Below, piece by piece: positions 34,601 to 42,392 of a DNA stretch of 64,000 nt (position 1 is its first letter; the number at the start of each line of letters is the position of its first letter). The DNA comes from UBA1181 sp045601045 (GTDB lineage: Bacteria > Bacteroidota > Bacteroidia > Bacteroidales > Paludibacteraceae), in NCBI GenBank assembly GCA_045601045.1, contig JAZRZA010000032.1, positions 17,210 to 81,209 of the forward strand. Reading direction: 5' to 3'. Made by a program: the position numbers and the translations under genes. The notes under the pieces were generated by a model, which was not told the DNA's origin, made no database searches, and was given only the letters and a program-made list of their open reading frames with translations.

Positions 34601-34769
34601 CGGATTCGGCGGCTGGGGCGGCGGATTCGGCGGTTGGGGAGGTGGAGGCAACACCACACCAACAACACCTTCCAAAACCGTAGAGGACTACCAAGCGACC
34701 ATGAAAATCTTAAAGGACTTCGTACACGACCGATTGCTTTGGATGCAAAAGGATCTGAAAAACAGATAA
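31617..34769 (+). CDS. Secreted double CotH protein with Gly-rich inserts
   Basis: A 1050-residue protein with two CotH units in tandem, each preceded by a beta-rich prodomain ending SGLPV. In the first (about residues 190-510) the GRGNSTW motif reads KGGKYSQ and the GPIWDFD motif reads GPIASLEDF, so it looks inactive. In the second (about 610-1040) KGRGNSTWSINDKRPYAIK and MGPIWDFDLAFGG are intact. Two Gly/Phe-rich stretches (GGGFGGFGGLGG near residue 895, and GGFGGFGGWGGGFGG near residue 990) interrupt the second unit. The signal peptide is NILPYIFILASGSSVWA. I start at 31617, where a Lys follows the Met; 31605 is an alternative adding four residues. It is probably an extracellular protein kinase acting on surface proteins. 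Confidence 0.83.
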   Translation: MKHNILPYIFILASGSSVWAEREIQVGDETFDWKQIDSVRYGAENQFIDLSFPLDDIDKITFSAEKANLDGSDKAEAGNRLERLYITQEANSGKIFSDVESIQQDKEFTLFVPYLTDLSALKLSFVTQGEVYVGNALQKSGVSIVDGRQEITYKVKAKSGAMQSYTVKVVNSGLPVVYISTPEHAAISANWSDGCTWEIRKSDNLLDSKGDLSVKFKGGKYSQAKKRSIGLKLEKKNALIGMSKGKRYALLANNDDASLLRNRIGYHIAQNWSELSWTPMSQPVELVVNGQHLGSYLLCEEPRVGEGRIANGTLLEITAEADATDPHFTANRTGLTFKVVDPDDADKTTLASRINDFEKVLYGGGDFAKYVNLNSFADWYLINEICGNGEALQSNGYVTIDENNKLVMGPIASLEDFLGNNNASTEGFLLRNEGWFKELFQNKEFVSLVAQRFEEMKKEFTQLNAEVSAMREEELLTYQGDAALWNNIASSEAEKRQSNACDEITKWLSSRLDWLSIRFANDAKLAQTERQGNNDITEFTLKSSQNGSALLSDYKATIEGDKISIFVPYLVDFNLIATIQTSSGATLFVDGENIKSGTTKVNYLHPVKMKVLSSSGNVRTYTVDIHNSGLPVLYMKTPNNTDVNTKDRWTDGVTMTMYRKDGSIDYDAGNDKVQMKGRGNSTWSINDKRPYAIKQNKKSEVLGMLEHKRWVLMANYYDASFFRNELANYLAKRYTTADWAPSGFNIEFVYNGKHRGNYYFCEQAKISDERLPGKYLVEADLKDGRGQIKGARSNNYFNVKHPEVAGGSEELRYVKGKLDALENALYGGNWNEVKKLIDLPSFADWYVIKELSKDYDGNMYTSTYCHIMEDGIIKMGPIWDFDLAFGGNPFESMFGGGGGFGGFGGLGGGGGVDYAWLNQPEGYYIGEKEQSTGTNWFLLFLKQKEFRDLVLERVNDMVDHMDDIMGYIDLNTELLALSSTANSVGYSAGGGGGFGGFGGWGGGFGGWGGGGNTTPTTPSKTVEDYQATMKILKDFVHDRLLWMQKDLKNR

Positions 34770-34772
34770 GAA

Positions 34773-34812
34773 ATACCCCCGTACATCTCACTATGTTTAT
34801 GTACGGGGGTAT
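34773..34812 (+). terminator. Intrinsic terminator after CotH operon
   Basis: A 14-bp perfect stem ATACCCCCGTACAT / ATGTACGGGGGTAT with a 12-nt loop, followed by CTTAATTT. It lies between two converging genes and can act on both strands. Confidence 0.85.
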
Positions 34813-34843
34813 CTTAATTTCCTAACGCTCGTTGAATATAAAA

Positions 34844-35890
34844 TCACTTCAACCTCAACTTCGCCCCCACTTTGAACTTCACCTTTTTGTTCATCGTCTT
34901 GAGGGCAGAGAGTTGGATAGCGTATTTCTGCGAAATGGAGTGCCAAGTTTCCCCAGGAGCAATCTTGTGAAGGGCGACAGCACCTACCTTTTTCTTCGGT
35001 TGGATATAGACCTTCTCGCCCGCTTTCAAAACATAGTTCGAAGAGAAATCGTTGTAGGATTTGAGCTTCTCAACTGAGATACCCGCTCTTTTAGAAAGAC
35101 CATAGAAAGTATCCCCCTGTTTCACCACAAAATACTTCACGCCATTGATTTTGTCTGATCCCTTGGCGATCTCTTTTTTCGACTCTTTGCGTTGCTTCTC
35201 TTTCTCTAGTTTTTCCCTACGCTCCTGCTCTTGCCGTTGCAACTCACGCTGCTCCTGCTCCTTACGTTTCAGCTCACGTCTCTCCGCTTCACGACGCTCC
35301 TCCTCTTTTCGCTCCTTCTCCCTAAGTTCCTTCTTTTTGTCGTAGGGATCGGATCCATCCTTCGATAAGAACTGCTCCGGATTACGGTCGTAGATATCCA
35401 GATAGTTCTGCTCGATCACCTCAATCAAGAGATCGGGATATTTCGGATTGGTCGCGTATCCCGCCTTTTTGAGCCCTTTGGCCCACCCCTTGTAATCGGT
35501 GATAGACAACTTGAAAAGATCGGCATAGTGTGGCCTTTGCAAAAAGAGCGAATGGTCGCGGAAGGACTCATCCGCATTGGCATAGACACGGAAGCACTCA
35601 TTCCGCTTATCATCATCCTTGTAATAAGTTTTTCCCCTATAATCTCCACCACACTTGACGCCAAAGTGGTTGTTCGCACGGAGCGCCAAATCACTCCGTC
35701 CGCTACCCGATTCTAAGATTCCCTGCGCCAAAGTGATGCTGGCTGGGATATTGTAGAGGTACATCTCTCGGATGGCAGTCTTATGGTAACGCTCTATATA
35801 CTCGATGGTCTCAGCGGAACGATAGGAGACTGCGGAAAGGCTGAAAATGGAGAACAACGAGATGATAAATGTGTATAAATATCTTTTCAT
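34844..35890 (-). CDS. Glucosaminidase-domain peptidoglycan hydrolase with two LysM repeats
   Basis: A 348-residue exported protein. After a signal peptide (YTFIISLFSIFSLSAVSY), residues about 28-165 are a glucosaminidase (flagellar FlgJ-like) domain with the catalytic Glu in TLAQGILESGSGRSDLA near residue 60 and NNHFGVKC following. Residues about 178-240 are a highly charged Arg/Glu/Lys coiled coil (KEEERREAERRELKRKEQEQ). Two LysM domains (YFVVKQGDTFYGLSKRAGIS and KIAPGETWHSISQKYAI) end the protein and bind peptidoglycan. It cleaves the sugar backbone of the wall. The charged spacer is long for the family. Confidence 0.92.
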   Translation of the reverse strand: MKRYLYTFIISLFSIFSLSAVSYRSAETIEYIERYHKTAIREMYLYNIPASITLAQGILESGSGRSDLALRANNHFGVKCGGDYRGKTYYKDDDKRNECFRVYANADESFRDHSLFLQRPHYADLFKLSITDYKGWAKGLKKAGYATNPKYPDLLIEVIEQNYLDIYDRNPEQFLSKDGSDPYDKKKELREKERKEEERREAERRELKRKEQEQRELQRQEQERREKLEKEKQRKESKKEIAKGSDKINGVKYFVVKQGDTFYGLSKRAGISVEKLKSYNDFSSNYVLKAGEKVYIQPKKKVGAVALHKIAPGETWHSISQKYAIQLSALKTMNKKVKFKVGAKLRLK

Positions 35891-35919
35891 GGCTTTTCAT
35901 TTCTGACAAATAACAATTG

Positions 35920-35949
35920 CAAAGATAATGATTTAGAGGGGATACGCAA
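35920..35949 (-). promoter_or_regulatory. Promoter for glucosaminidase gene
   Basis: On the minus strand TTG (35947-35949), a 19-bp spacer and TATCTTTG (35920-35927), about 30 bp upstream of the start codon. Confidence 0.7.
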
Positions 35950-35957
35950 CCATCCAA

Positions 35958-35992
35958 AAAGGGCGGTGAAACGTTCCGCTTCACCGCCCTTT
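35958..35992 (-). terminator. Intrinsic terminator after 1553-residue CotH gene
   Basis: A 13-bp stem AAAGGGCGGTGAA / TTCACCGCCCTTT with a 9-nt loop. On the minus strand it is followed by TTTGGATGG, and it lies 22 bp beyond the stop codon at 36014. Confidence 0.8.
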
Positions 35993-36013
35993 CATCTTTT
36001 GAACCACTTATGA

Positions 36014-39000
36014 TCACTCTTTCAAGAACTTCAAACGATAGGTTTCATTCTCGGTTTCCACCTCAATGATATAGAATCCCGCGTTCAAATCCTCCACAGA
36101 AATGGATTTCTCGTTACCCGCCTCACGAAGAAGCGCCCTTCCACTCATATCATAGATCGTATAAGAGAGGATCTCCTCCTCGGTTACCAAATTCAAATAA
36201 TCGGTCGACGGATTTGGATAAAGGTCCATTCCCTCTTGTTGTGGCAACGGTTCCGTCACAAGCGTGGTGTAGTGCTCACAAAGCGAACCGTTGGAGGCCA
36301 TTGGTGTCGCCGCATAGGTGATGGAGTCGTCGCATACGCCGAAGATGGTCCAATCATCGCCATTGTCCACGATTCTACCGTATGACTCGTTGGCCGCATG
36401 GGTCTTGTATCGGACGCAGTCCACATCCACCTCGCCCGTCGCGTCAAAATACGACAAACAAATCTGAGAGGCCTTATCGTTGTCCAACTTGAAGTCCAAA
36501 TAGCTAGATCCGCGTCGGTTGTCGCCCTTCGCCCATAGTAGTTTGTGCTCTCCCGCCTTAATGACCAAATCATCCGAGTTGTACGGCAAATCGGAAACTT
36601 TTCCACTCTTCGCATTGGTCAACGCAAATCCAGCCAAGTTGATGTCGTTCTCACCATAGTTGTACAACTCGATCCAATCCGGATAATCACCATAGTCGTC
36701 CGCATTTCCCGACTGGGAATTGCTACTTGCGCAAAGCTCATTGATCGCTAAGGTAGGAAGCGATGAGTTGCCCTTCTTGAATATCGCCTTGATCGACATT
36801 GAACGCTTCACCTTACCCGAAAGCAAGCCTGGCAAGAAGGCACTCGCCGGAGTGACGCTATTTGAAATCTTTATGTGGGCAGAGTCGGAAATCTCCCATC
36901 TCTCAAACACATATCCCATCGGCGCGTACGCCTCCAAGTCGAAGTCGTATCCCGCGATATACTTGCCATTGTAGGCTGTCGGCAACTTCTCTCCGTTCAA
37001 CGTCAAGATGGCGCCCGCCACATTGGAAGAGAGAGAGAAATTCACGGTGGAATCTCCCTTCACGTAGGAGGTAAGGTGTTTGTAGATATACTTGGATCTA
37101 TTCTTCGCGAATGAGCGCATACCTTCAACGCCAGATCCGTATCCCGACGATGTTCTACCATCAACACACGCTTCGGTCTCAACGATACCAACAATGCTAT
37201 CAAATACCGCATCAATATTCTTCGCGCTAAAACGATCGGATAAATTAATCAGGAATTTAGTCGTGAACTTCTTTTCAAACTCCTTGTTTTTAGAGAGGGG
37301 TTTAAATATGTTCGTCATCCAAGATTTTTCATTCGCCCAAGAAGAGAAACCTCCACCCCTGCACCAATCAATCATGTCCACACGTTCATTACTAATCCAG
37401 TCGTAACCACACAAACCGAATCCGAAATCGGTATCAAAAAGGATCCACCTAAAGAGTCCATTATCTTTCGCCCGCCAAATCTTGGTATTATTGCCTGGCC
37501 AATCGGTATTCACAATAAATTGTTGGAAGATTTGATAATCTATGTATTCATCCATATCCATTCTTGAACATGCCCCTTTATAATAGGCTGGATTAGCGGG
37601 ACTGTTATCATTCAAATAACTAACAAGCTCATCATACGCACTCTTTGATCCCTTCGATACCTGTATACCCAACTGGTCAGAAACCGTCAACACATCAATA
37701 TCTTCCTCGTCATATCCATGATTGGACTTAATATAATCCGAATTAGTACGTTCATTGAGGGCCATCATACCAACGTATCTACCATTTCTGTAATACGCAA
37801 CTGGTTGATATCCTTGGTAATCAATGTTCATACCATGTGCGAAAGTCTGCATCAGGCCATCTCTGTATGGGATACACTCATAAGCCGTTCCTCCATTTCT
37901 CACGTGCAACGTTCTAGTGAACACGTCCGGTTTGGACTCAAAGAAATGGTAATCAAACTGACTAGCGCCGGTTTTCTTCGACGTTTTCATCGAAAATGAC
38001 TTTATTGGCTTTCCTCTCGAACAACCGCCCTCAATAGCCGCCTCCACCTCTTGGGATACCACACATTTACCATCGACAAAATACTCGAAATTCATAGGAC
38101 GTTTCCAATCCCTGTTGTAGTTGGCGTTCATTCTCTGACAATCCTTCTCTCCTGAAACACCATTTTTACCCTCCACGAACATTCCATAATATGGATCTCC
38201 ATAATAAAGATCATCCATTGTGATGGAGACTATCGGAACGGTAAATCCGCCACAAGAGGCGTGGCGCTTATCCATGAAAATATAGGATCCCGTCACGATC
38301 TTGCTTGGCAACTTGCCAGACAAATAAGCTACAGCACGTATATTCGCATTCTCCTTCAAGTCAATAGGTTCCGTATAGAGCAACCCGTTGGAAGCAGAGG
38401 GTTCTGTTCCATCTAGCGTATAATAAATTGCGGCTCCCGCCGTAGCGCTGGACAAGCTTAACTGAGTAGCCTTAGCCACAATACCAGGGTTCACACTAAA
38501 GGTAGGTTGCGCACATCGATCGCGGACTAAACTTGCATAAACCGCGCCATTCTTCTCTGATGGAGTAGGAATCATGTAACCCTCAGAACTTCCGTCCCTA
38601 CCATAAGCCACATGAGGCTCCATAGCACCGTACGCTATAGAATCGATTAACAAATTCCCCGCATACAAAGTGAGATAACCGCCATCCGCATCCAACTTAT
38701 ATGGAATCTCCCCCGAGCTATTTCCATTACCCATCCATAGGATATGATAACCAGATGTCACTATCTCGTCTAATCCGCTAGTCCATTTAAGGCTATATTG
38801 GCCTTTAGATGTTTTTTTATAGTGGCTAAGGATACATCCCCTTAGGTTAACCGCTCGTTTGGATCCATTATGCAACTCTAAATATCCAGTAAAATTATAA
38901 TCCGAATGATTCATGATGGTCGAGATATTGCAAGGCATAAGCTCACTGATCTTCAAAGAGGTATAATAATCTTTCGCATCCAATTTATCCACAAATCGAT

Positions 39001-40675
39001 CCTTGTAGGAATCTCCGCATCGAGAACATGTATGCAATGAATATCCCTGCTCTATAGGCGTCGGATCCACAGCCAAACTATCATAGAAATGCCCACTGGC
39101 CGAAATTATTTTTTTGTAGGAATATCCACAATTCCAACATTCATACGCTTCATAACCATCTTTCGTACAGGAAGGAGAGACGTAATCCGACTGCATATAC
39201 CAGTGCCCTTGCGCGGGATAGACATTCTCCTCTCTATGACCACACGTCGCGCATGTACAAACATCTAAGCCATCTTCTGTACATGTCGGAGGACTCTTCA
39301 TCTCACAAATATACATATGACCAGAAGTTGGATAAGCTATCTCATCCTTTTGGCCACACACCACACACGTTCCAACATACAAACCCTCCTCGGTACATGT
39401 CGGATAAACCGCCATCTCCCATTCGAGGTTGTGTCCTGTCATTTCGTATACACCAAGTGTATCACTCTTATGACAGTATTCACAAACATACAAATCATAA
39501 CCAAGATGCTGACAAGTCGGTTCTATGTATTGAAATTGGAACGAGTGTCCTATTGCCGGTTCCACCATTTGGACGGTATCATGGCAATAAGAGCATACTT
39601 GCAAAGTAATGCCATCTTCTAAACAGGAAGCCGGAGTTGTAGTCACAACATAATCGTGTTCCAAAACTGGATAAATGGCAAGTGTCGCTCCCATGCCACA
39701 ACGATTGCAATACTCAATATAGTGACCTTCGGTCTGGCAAGTCGCCGCCACGCTATCCCGTGCCCAATCATGACCTAGCATCGGAAGATATTCCGTAAAA
39801 ATCGTGTCGTGGCATACGGCACAAATAGAGTGGACAATTCCCTCCGTGATACACGTAGAAATAGAGAATGTATCAGATTGTAAGACGTGACTCAGTTGAG
39901 GTAACGCAATACTACTGATCACCTGATGACAAACGGTACAGCTGTCGCTATAGAGACCCTCGGCATAGCAGGTCGCCGCCACGCTGTCCCGCTCCAAAAC
40001 ATGGGATAACATCGGTAATATTTCCGTTTCGAGCGTGTCTAGGCATAAGCTACATCTCACAACAACATTGCCCGCCATTTCACACGTCGGGAACAGCATC
40101 GTATCAACCTGTGCGACATGACTCAGTTGAGGCAAAGTAACACTGCTAATTACTTGATGACAGATGGTACAACTGTCACTATAGAGACCCTCAGCATGGC
40201 AGGTCGCCGCCACGCTGTCTCGCTCCAAAACGTGGGTTAGCATCGGTAATATTTCCGTTTCAAGCGTGTCTTGGCATAAGCTACATCTCACAACAACATT
40301 GCCCGCCATTTCACACGTCGGGAACAGCATCGTATCGACCTGTGCGACATGACTCAATTGCGGCAAAGTAACACTGCTAATTACTTGATGACAAATGGTA
40401 CAACTGTCACTATAGAAACCCTCAGCACGACAGGTAGCCGCCACACTATCCCGCTCCAACAGGTGGTCTATTACCGGTAAAACCTCATAATAAACACTAT
40501 CGTCATTCAAAGCGCAGAAAAATTTCACACTGCCCTCTTCCACACAAGTAGGCACAGATACAGTATCAGAATGAAACTCATGCACACACACTGGGATGCT
40601 CTCTTCCGCAAAAACACTTTTAGAGGAAACACATACCGCAAGGATTATCATCCATTGCTTCACATACTCAATCAT
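36014..40675 (-). CDS. Giant secreted CotH protein with 14 Cys-rich repeats and T9SS sorting domain
   Basis: A 1553-residue protein. Signal peptide about residues 1-23. Residues about 43-545 are 14 repeats of roughly 38 residues with the pattern TC-x2-(E/D/A)G-x6-C-x2-C ending GH or SH, e.g. PTCTEEGLYVGTCVVCG; the first and last units lack some Cys. Then a lamin-tail domain (about 575-690), a chitobiase-type beta domain (YTLDGTEPSASNG near 735), a CotH domain (about 790-1180) that keeps the acidic motif as LFDTDFGFG, a bacterial repeat (YVFERWE), a second lamin-tail domain (ELCASSNSQSG near 1310) and a type A sorting domain (LYPNPSTDYLNLV near 1478). The Cys pairs suggest small zinc- or disulphide-stabilised units forming a stalk. 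Confidence 0.9.
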   Translation of the reverse strand: MIEYVKQWMIILAVCVSSKSVFAEESIPVCVHEFHSDTVSVPTCVEEGSVKFFCALNDDSVYYEVLPVIDHLLERDSVAATCRAEGFYSDSCTICHQVISSVTLPQLSHVAQVDTMLFPTCEMAGNVVVRCSLCQDTLETEILPMLTHVLERDSVAATCHAEGLYSDSCTICHQVISSVTLPQLSHVAQVDTMLFPTCEMAGNVVVRCSLCLDTLETEILPMLSHVLERDSVAATCYAEGLYSDSCTVCHQVISSIALPQLSHVLQSDTFSISTCITEGIVHSICAVCHDTIFTEYLPMLGHDWARDSVAATCQTEGHYIEYCNRCGMGATLAIYPVLEHDYVVTTTPASCLEDGITLQVCSYCHDTVQMVEPAIGHSFQFQYIEPTCQHLGYDLYVCEYCHKSDTLGVYEMTGHNLEWEMAVYPTCTEEGLYVGTCVVCGQKDEIAYPTSGHMYICEMKSPPTCTEDGLDVCTCATCGHREENVYPAQGHWYMQSDYVSPSCTKDGYEAYECWNCGYSYKKIISASGHFYDSLAVDPTPIEQGYSLHTCSRCGDSYKDRFVDKLDAKDYYTSLKISELMPCNISTIMNHSDYNFTGYLELHNGSKRAVNLRGCILSHYKKTSKGQYSLKWTSGLDEIVTSGYHILWMGNGNSSGEIPYKLDADGGYLTLYAGNLLIDSIAYGAMEPHVAYGRDGSSEGYMIPTPSEKNGAVYASLVRDRCAQPTFSVNPGIVAKATQLSLSSATAGAAIYYTLDGTEPSASNGLLYTEPIDLKENANIRAVAYLSGKLPSKIVTGSYIFMDKRHASCGGFTVPIVSITMDDLYYGDPYYGMFVEGKNGVSGEKDCQRMNANYNRDWKRPMNFEYFVDGKCVVSQEVEAAIEGGCSRGKPIKSFSMKTSKKTGASQFDYHFFESKPDVFTRTLHVRNGGTAYECIPYRDGLMQTFAHGMNIDYQGYQPVAYYRNGRYVGMMALNERTNSDYIKSNHGYDEEDIDVLTVSDQLGIQVSKGSKSAYDELVSYLNDNSPANPAYYKGACSRMDMDEYIDYQIFQQFIVNTDWPGNNTKIWRAKDNGLFRWILFDTDFGFGLCGYDWISNERVDMIDWCRGGGFSSWANEKSWMTNIFKPLSKNKEFEKKFTTKFLINLSDRFSAKNIDAVFDSIVGIVETEACVDGRTSSGYGSGVEGMRSFAKNRSKYIYKHLTSYVKGDSTVNFSLSSNVAGAILTLNGEKLPTAYNGKYIAGYDFDLEAYAPMGYVFERWEISDSAHIKISNSVTPASAFLPGLLSGKVKRSMSIKAIFKKGNSSLPTLAINELCASSNSQSGNADDYGDYPDWIELYNYGENDINLAGFALTNAKSGKVSDLPYNSDDLVIKAGEHKLLWAKGDNRRGSSYLDFKLDNDKASQICLSYFDATGEVDVDCVRYKTHAANESYGRIVDNGDDWTIFGVCDDSITYAATPMASNGSLCEHYTTLVTEPLPQQEGMDLYPNPSTDYLNLVTEEEILSYTIYDMSGRALLREAGNEKSISVEDLNAGFYIIEVETENETYRLKFLKE
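39880..40453. repeat. Recent 231-bp tandem duplication inside CotH gene
   Basis: Residues 75-151 and 152-228 of the encoded protein are almost identical (77 residues, 231 bp; copies at 40223-40453 and 39992-40222), and a third partial copy runs to about 39880. Each copy holds two Cys-rich units. The near identity at DNA level, including the shared segment GGTCGCCGCCACGCTGTC, points to recent expansion by slippage or recombination. Confidence 0.85.
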
Positions 40676-40704
40676 AAAATCGCTTAATTAATACAAATTG
40701 CCCG

Positions 40705-40712
40705 CAAAGGTA
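40705..40712 (-). promoter_or_regulatory. Promoter -7 box for giant CotH gene
   Basis: TACCTTTG on the minus strand, 30 bp upstream of the ATG at 40675, with a TTG 17 bp further upstream (40730-40732). Confidence 0.65.
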
Positions 40713-40804
40713 ATAAAAATTCATATCGGCAACATAACATAAGCGAACAGTTGTGTTAAACAACATAAAAACATTAAAAACACGCTATTATTTCCTTTTA
40801 TTTA

Positions 40805-40834
40805 TTGATTTTATTGCGAAATGCCATATCTTTG
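40805..40834 (+). promoter_or_regulatory. Promoter for beta-helix lipoprotein gene
   Basis: TTG at 40805-40807, a 19-bp spacer and TATCTTTG at 40827-40834, a full consensus match. Confidence 0.7.
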
Positions 40835-40877
40835 CGGAGAGATCCAATGGAATGTGTTGTATATCTATTTATAAAAA

Positions 40878-42260
40878 ATGAATATAATGAGTAATTTCTT
40901 GAAGTCATTTATCTTTATAATCACCCTCGGCACACTACTTTTCACCAGTTGTAAAAAAGAGAAAGAAGAATATACCATCACACTCCTCTCCGCAGATGAA
41001 CATAAAGGGACGGTAACGGGTGGAGGAACTTTTGAGGAGGGATCCAAGATCACCATTCAAGCGGAAGCACTAAAGGGATACCACTTCTCCAGATGGGACG
41101 ACGGCAATAGCGATAACCCCCGCACAGTGGAGGTCATCAAGAACTATACCTACATCGCTCAATTCATCAGCGATACACTTCGCGGTTCCATCTATGAGAA
41201 CACGACACTCAGGAAAGGGGAGAGTGAAATTGACTACATCATCGACGGAGAACTACGCATCGAAGGCTCCGCTTGCGTCACCATCGAACCAGGCGTCACC
41301 ATCGCCTTCACAGACACGACGGGAGGCATCTATGCGACCGACAACGCAGCGCTCAACATGGAAGGAACAGCGGCTAACCCAATTCTTTTCAAAGGATTGC
41401 AAGAGGGAGTACAATGGAACGCCATCCGCTACGCATCCAAACGCGGCGAAAACTGCATGAAACATGTTCTTTTGATGGGAGGCGGCGCCAAAGGATATAT
41501 TATGGACCTTGGTAATAGCAAGGTATCCATTGAGAACTGCCAATTCAATGGTTCATCGGGTCATGGCATCACGGGAAATGCCCCTACATTCGCTTCATTT
41601 ACCAACAATGTCATCCGCAATTGTTCGAAGAGTCCGATCATCCTCTCGTCACTAAAATCTTTCCAAGATTTGTCGGCCAACAACGAATATAAAAACAACG
41701 GCGTGAATTTCCTTACGGTAAATGGCGCCAACCTTACCCTCTTCGAGAACCTCACCATCAAAAAGCAACCCATCGCCTACTACATCAAAGGAGGCTCGCT
41801 TATACTGCAAGGAAGTTCGTCCGTAACCATCGAACCAGGAGCAGCCCTCAATTTCGACAGCCGAAGCCAAATCAAAGTTGAGGAGCAAGCATCTCTTTTC
41901 GCTGAAGGGACAGCAACTGAGCACATCGTATTCTCCGCTTACAACCCCAACAACAAATGGGAAGGCATTCGCTTCGTCTCCGTAAAAGGGAGCAAGATGA
42001 GTTACTGCGACCTTTCCCACACCAACAACTATGCCATCACGGTAGAGGGCAAATCCAACACATCGCTTTCGGAGATAGTGATCAGCGACAGCGAGTATGG
42101 TATCAACATTACCCAACCCGACAACAGACACTTAATTCTCAAAGTAATGGGATTCGTCTTCGAAGCATGCAGGAAAGGAAACATTTATTATGATTACTGG
42201 GATGAAATCCACGATGAATTCGAAGAAAGTTACCCCATCTCCAACGAATTCAACCTCTAA
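40878..42260 (+). CDS. Lipoprotein with bacterial repeat and right-handed beta-helix
   Basis: A 460-residue lipoprotein: FIFIITLGTLLFTSC places the lipidated Cys near residue 25. Residues about 35-95 are an InlB-like bacterial repeat (KGTVTGGGTFEEGSKITIQA, ending GYHFSRWDDG). From residue 105 the protein has repeated SVTIEPGVTIAF-type strands and short N-rich turns typical of a right-handed parallel beta-helix, often found in polysaccharide-binding or -degrading proteins. No catalytic residues of a known lyase family were recognised. A second ATG at 40887 is an equally good start. It stands upstream of a GH43 gene, 132 bp apart with its own promoter. Confidence 0.75.
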   Translation: MNIMSNFLKSFIFIITLGTLLFTSCKKEKEEYTITLLSADEHKGTVTGGGTFEEGSKITIQAEALKGYHFSRWDDGNSDNPRTVEVIKNYTYIAQFISDTLRGSIYENTTLRKGESEIDYIIDGELRIEGSACVTIEPGVTIAFTDTTGGIYATDNAALNMEGTAANPILFKGLQEGVQWNAIRYASKRGENCMKHVLLMGGGAKGYIMDLGNSKVSIENCQFNGSSGHGITGNAPTFASFTNNVIRNCSKSPIILSSLKSFQDLSANNEYKNNGVNFLTVNGANLTLFENLTIKKQPIAYYIKGGSLILQGSSSVTIEPGAALNFDSRSQIKVEEQASLFAEGTATEHIVFSAYNPNNKWEGIRFVSVKGSKMSYCDLSHTNNYAITVEGKSNTSLSEIVISDSEYGINITQPDNRHLILKVMGFVFEACRKGNIYYDYWDEIHDEFEESYPISNEFNL

Positions 42261-42340
42261 CTAAAAGACCAACTTACCTATCTGACACTATTCTCCTACC
42301 ATCTGCCACTATATTTATAGGTCTTTCATATCTCACTCCC

Positions 42341-42348
42341 TATATTTG
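42341..42348 (+). promoter_or_regulatory. Promoter -7 box for GH43 gene
   Basis: TATATTTG, 45 bp upstream of the ATG at 42393, matches TAnnTTTG. Confidence 0.6.
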
Positions 42349-42392
42349 CGATATAGAAATTTTGGGAACTTAAATCTTACTTTAATAAAGAT

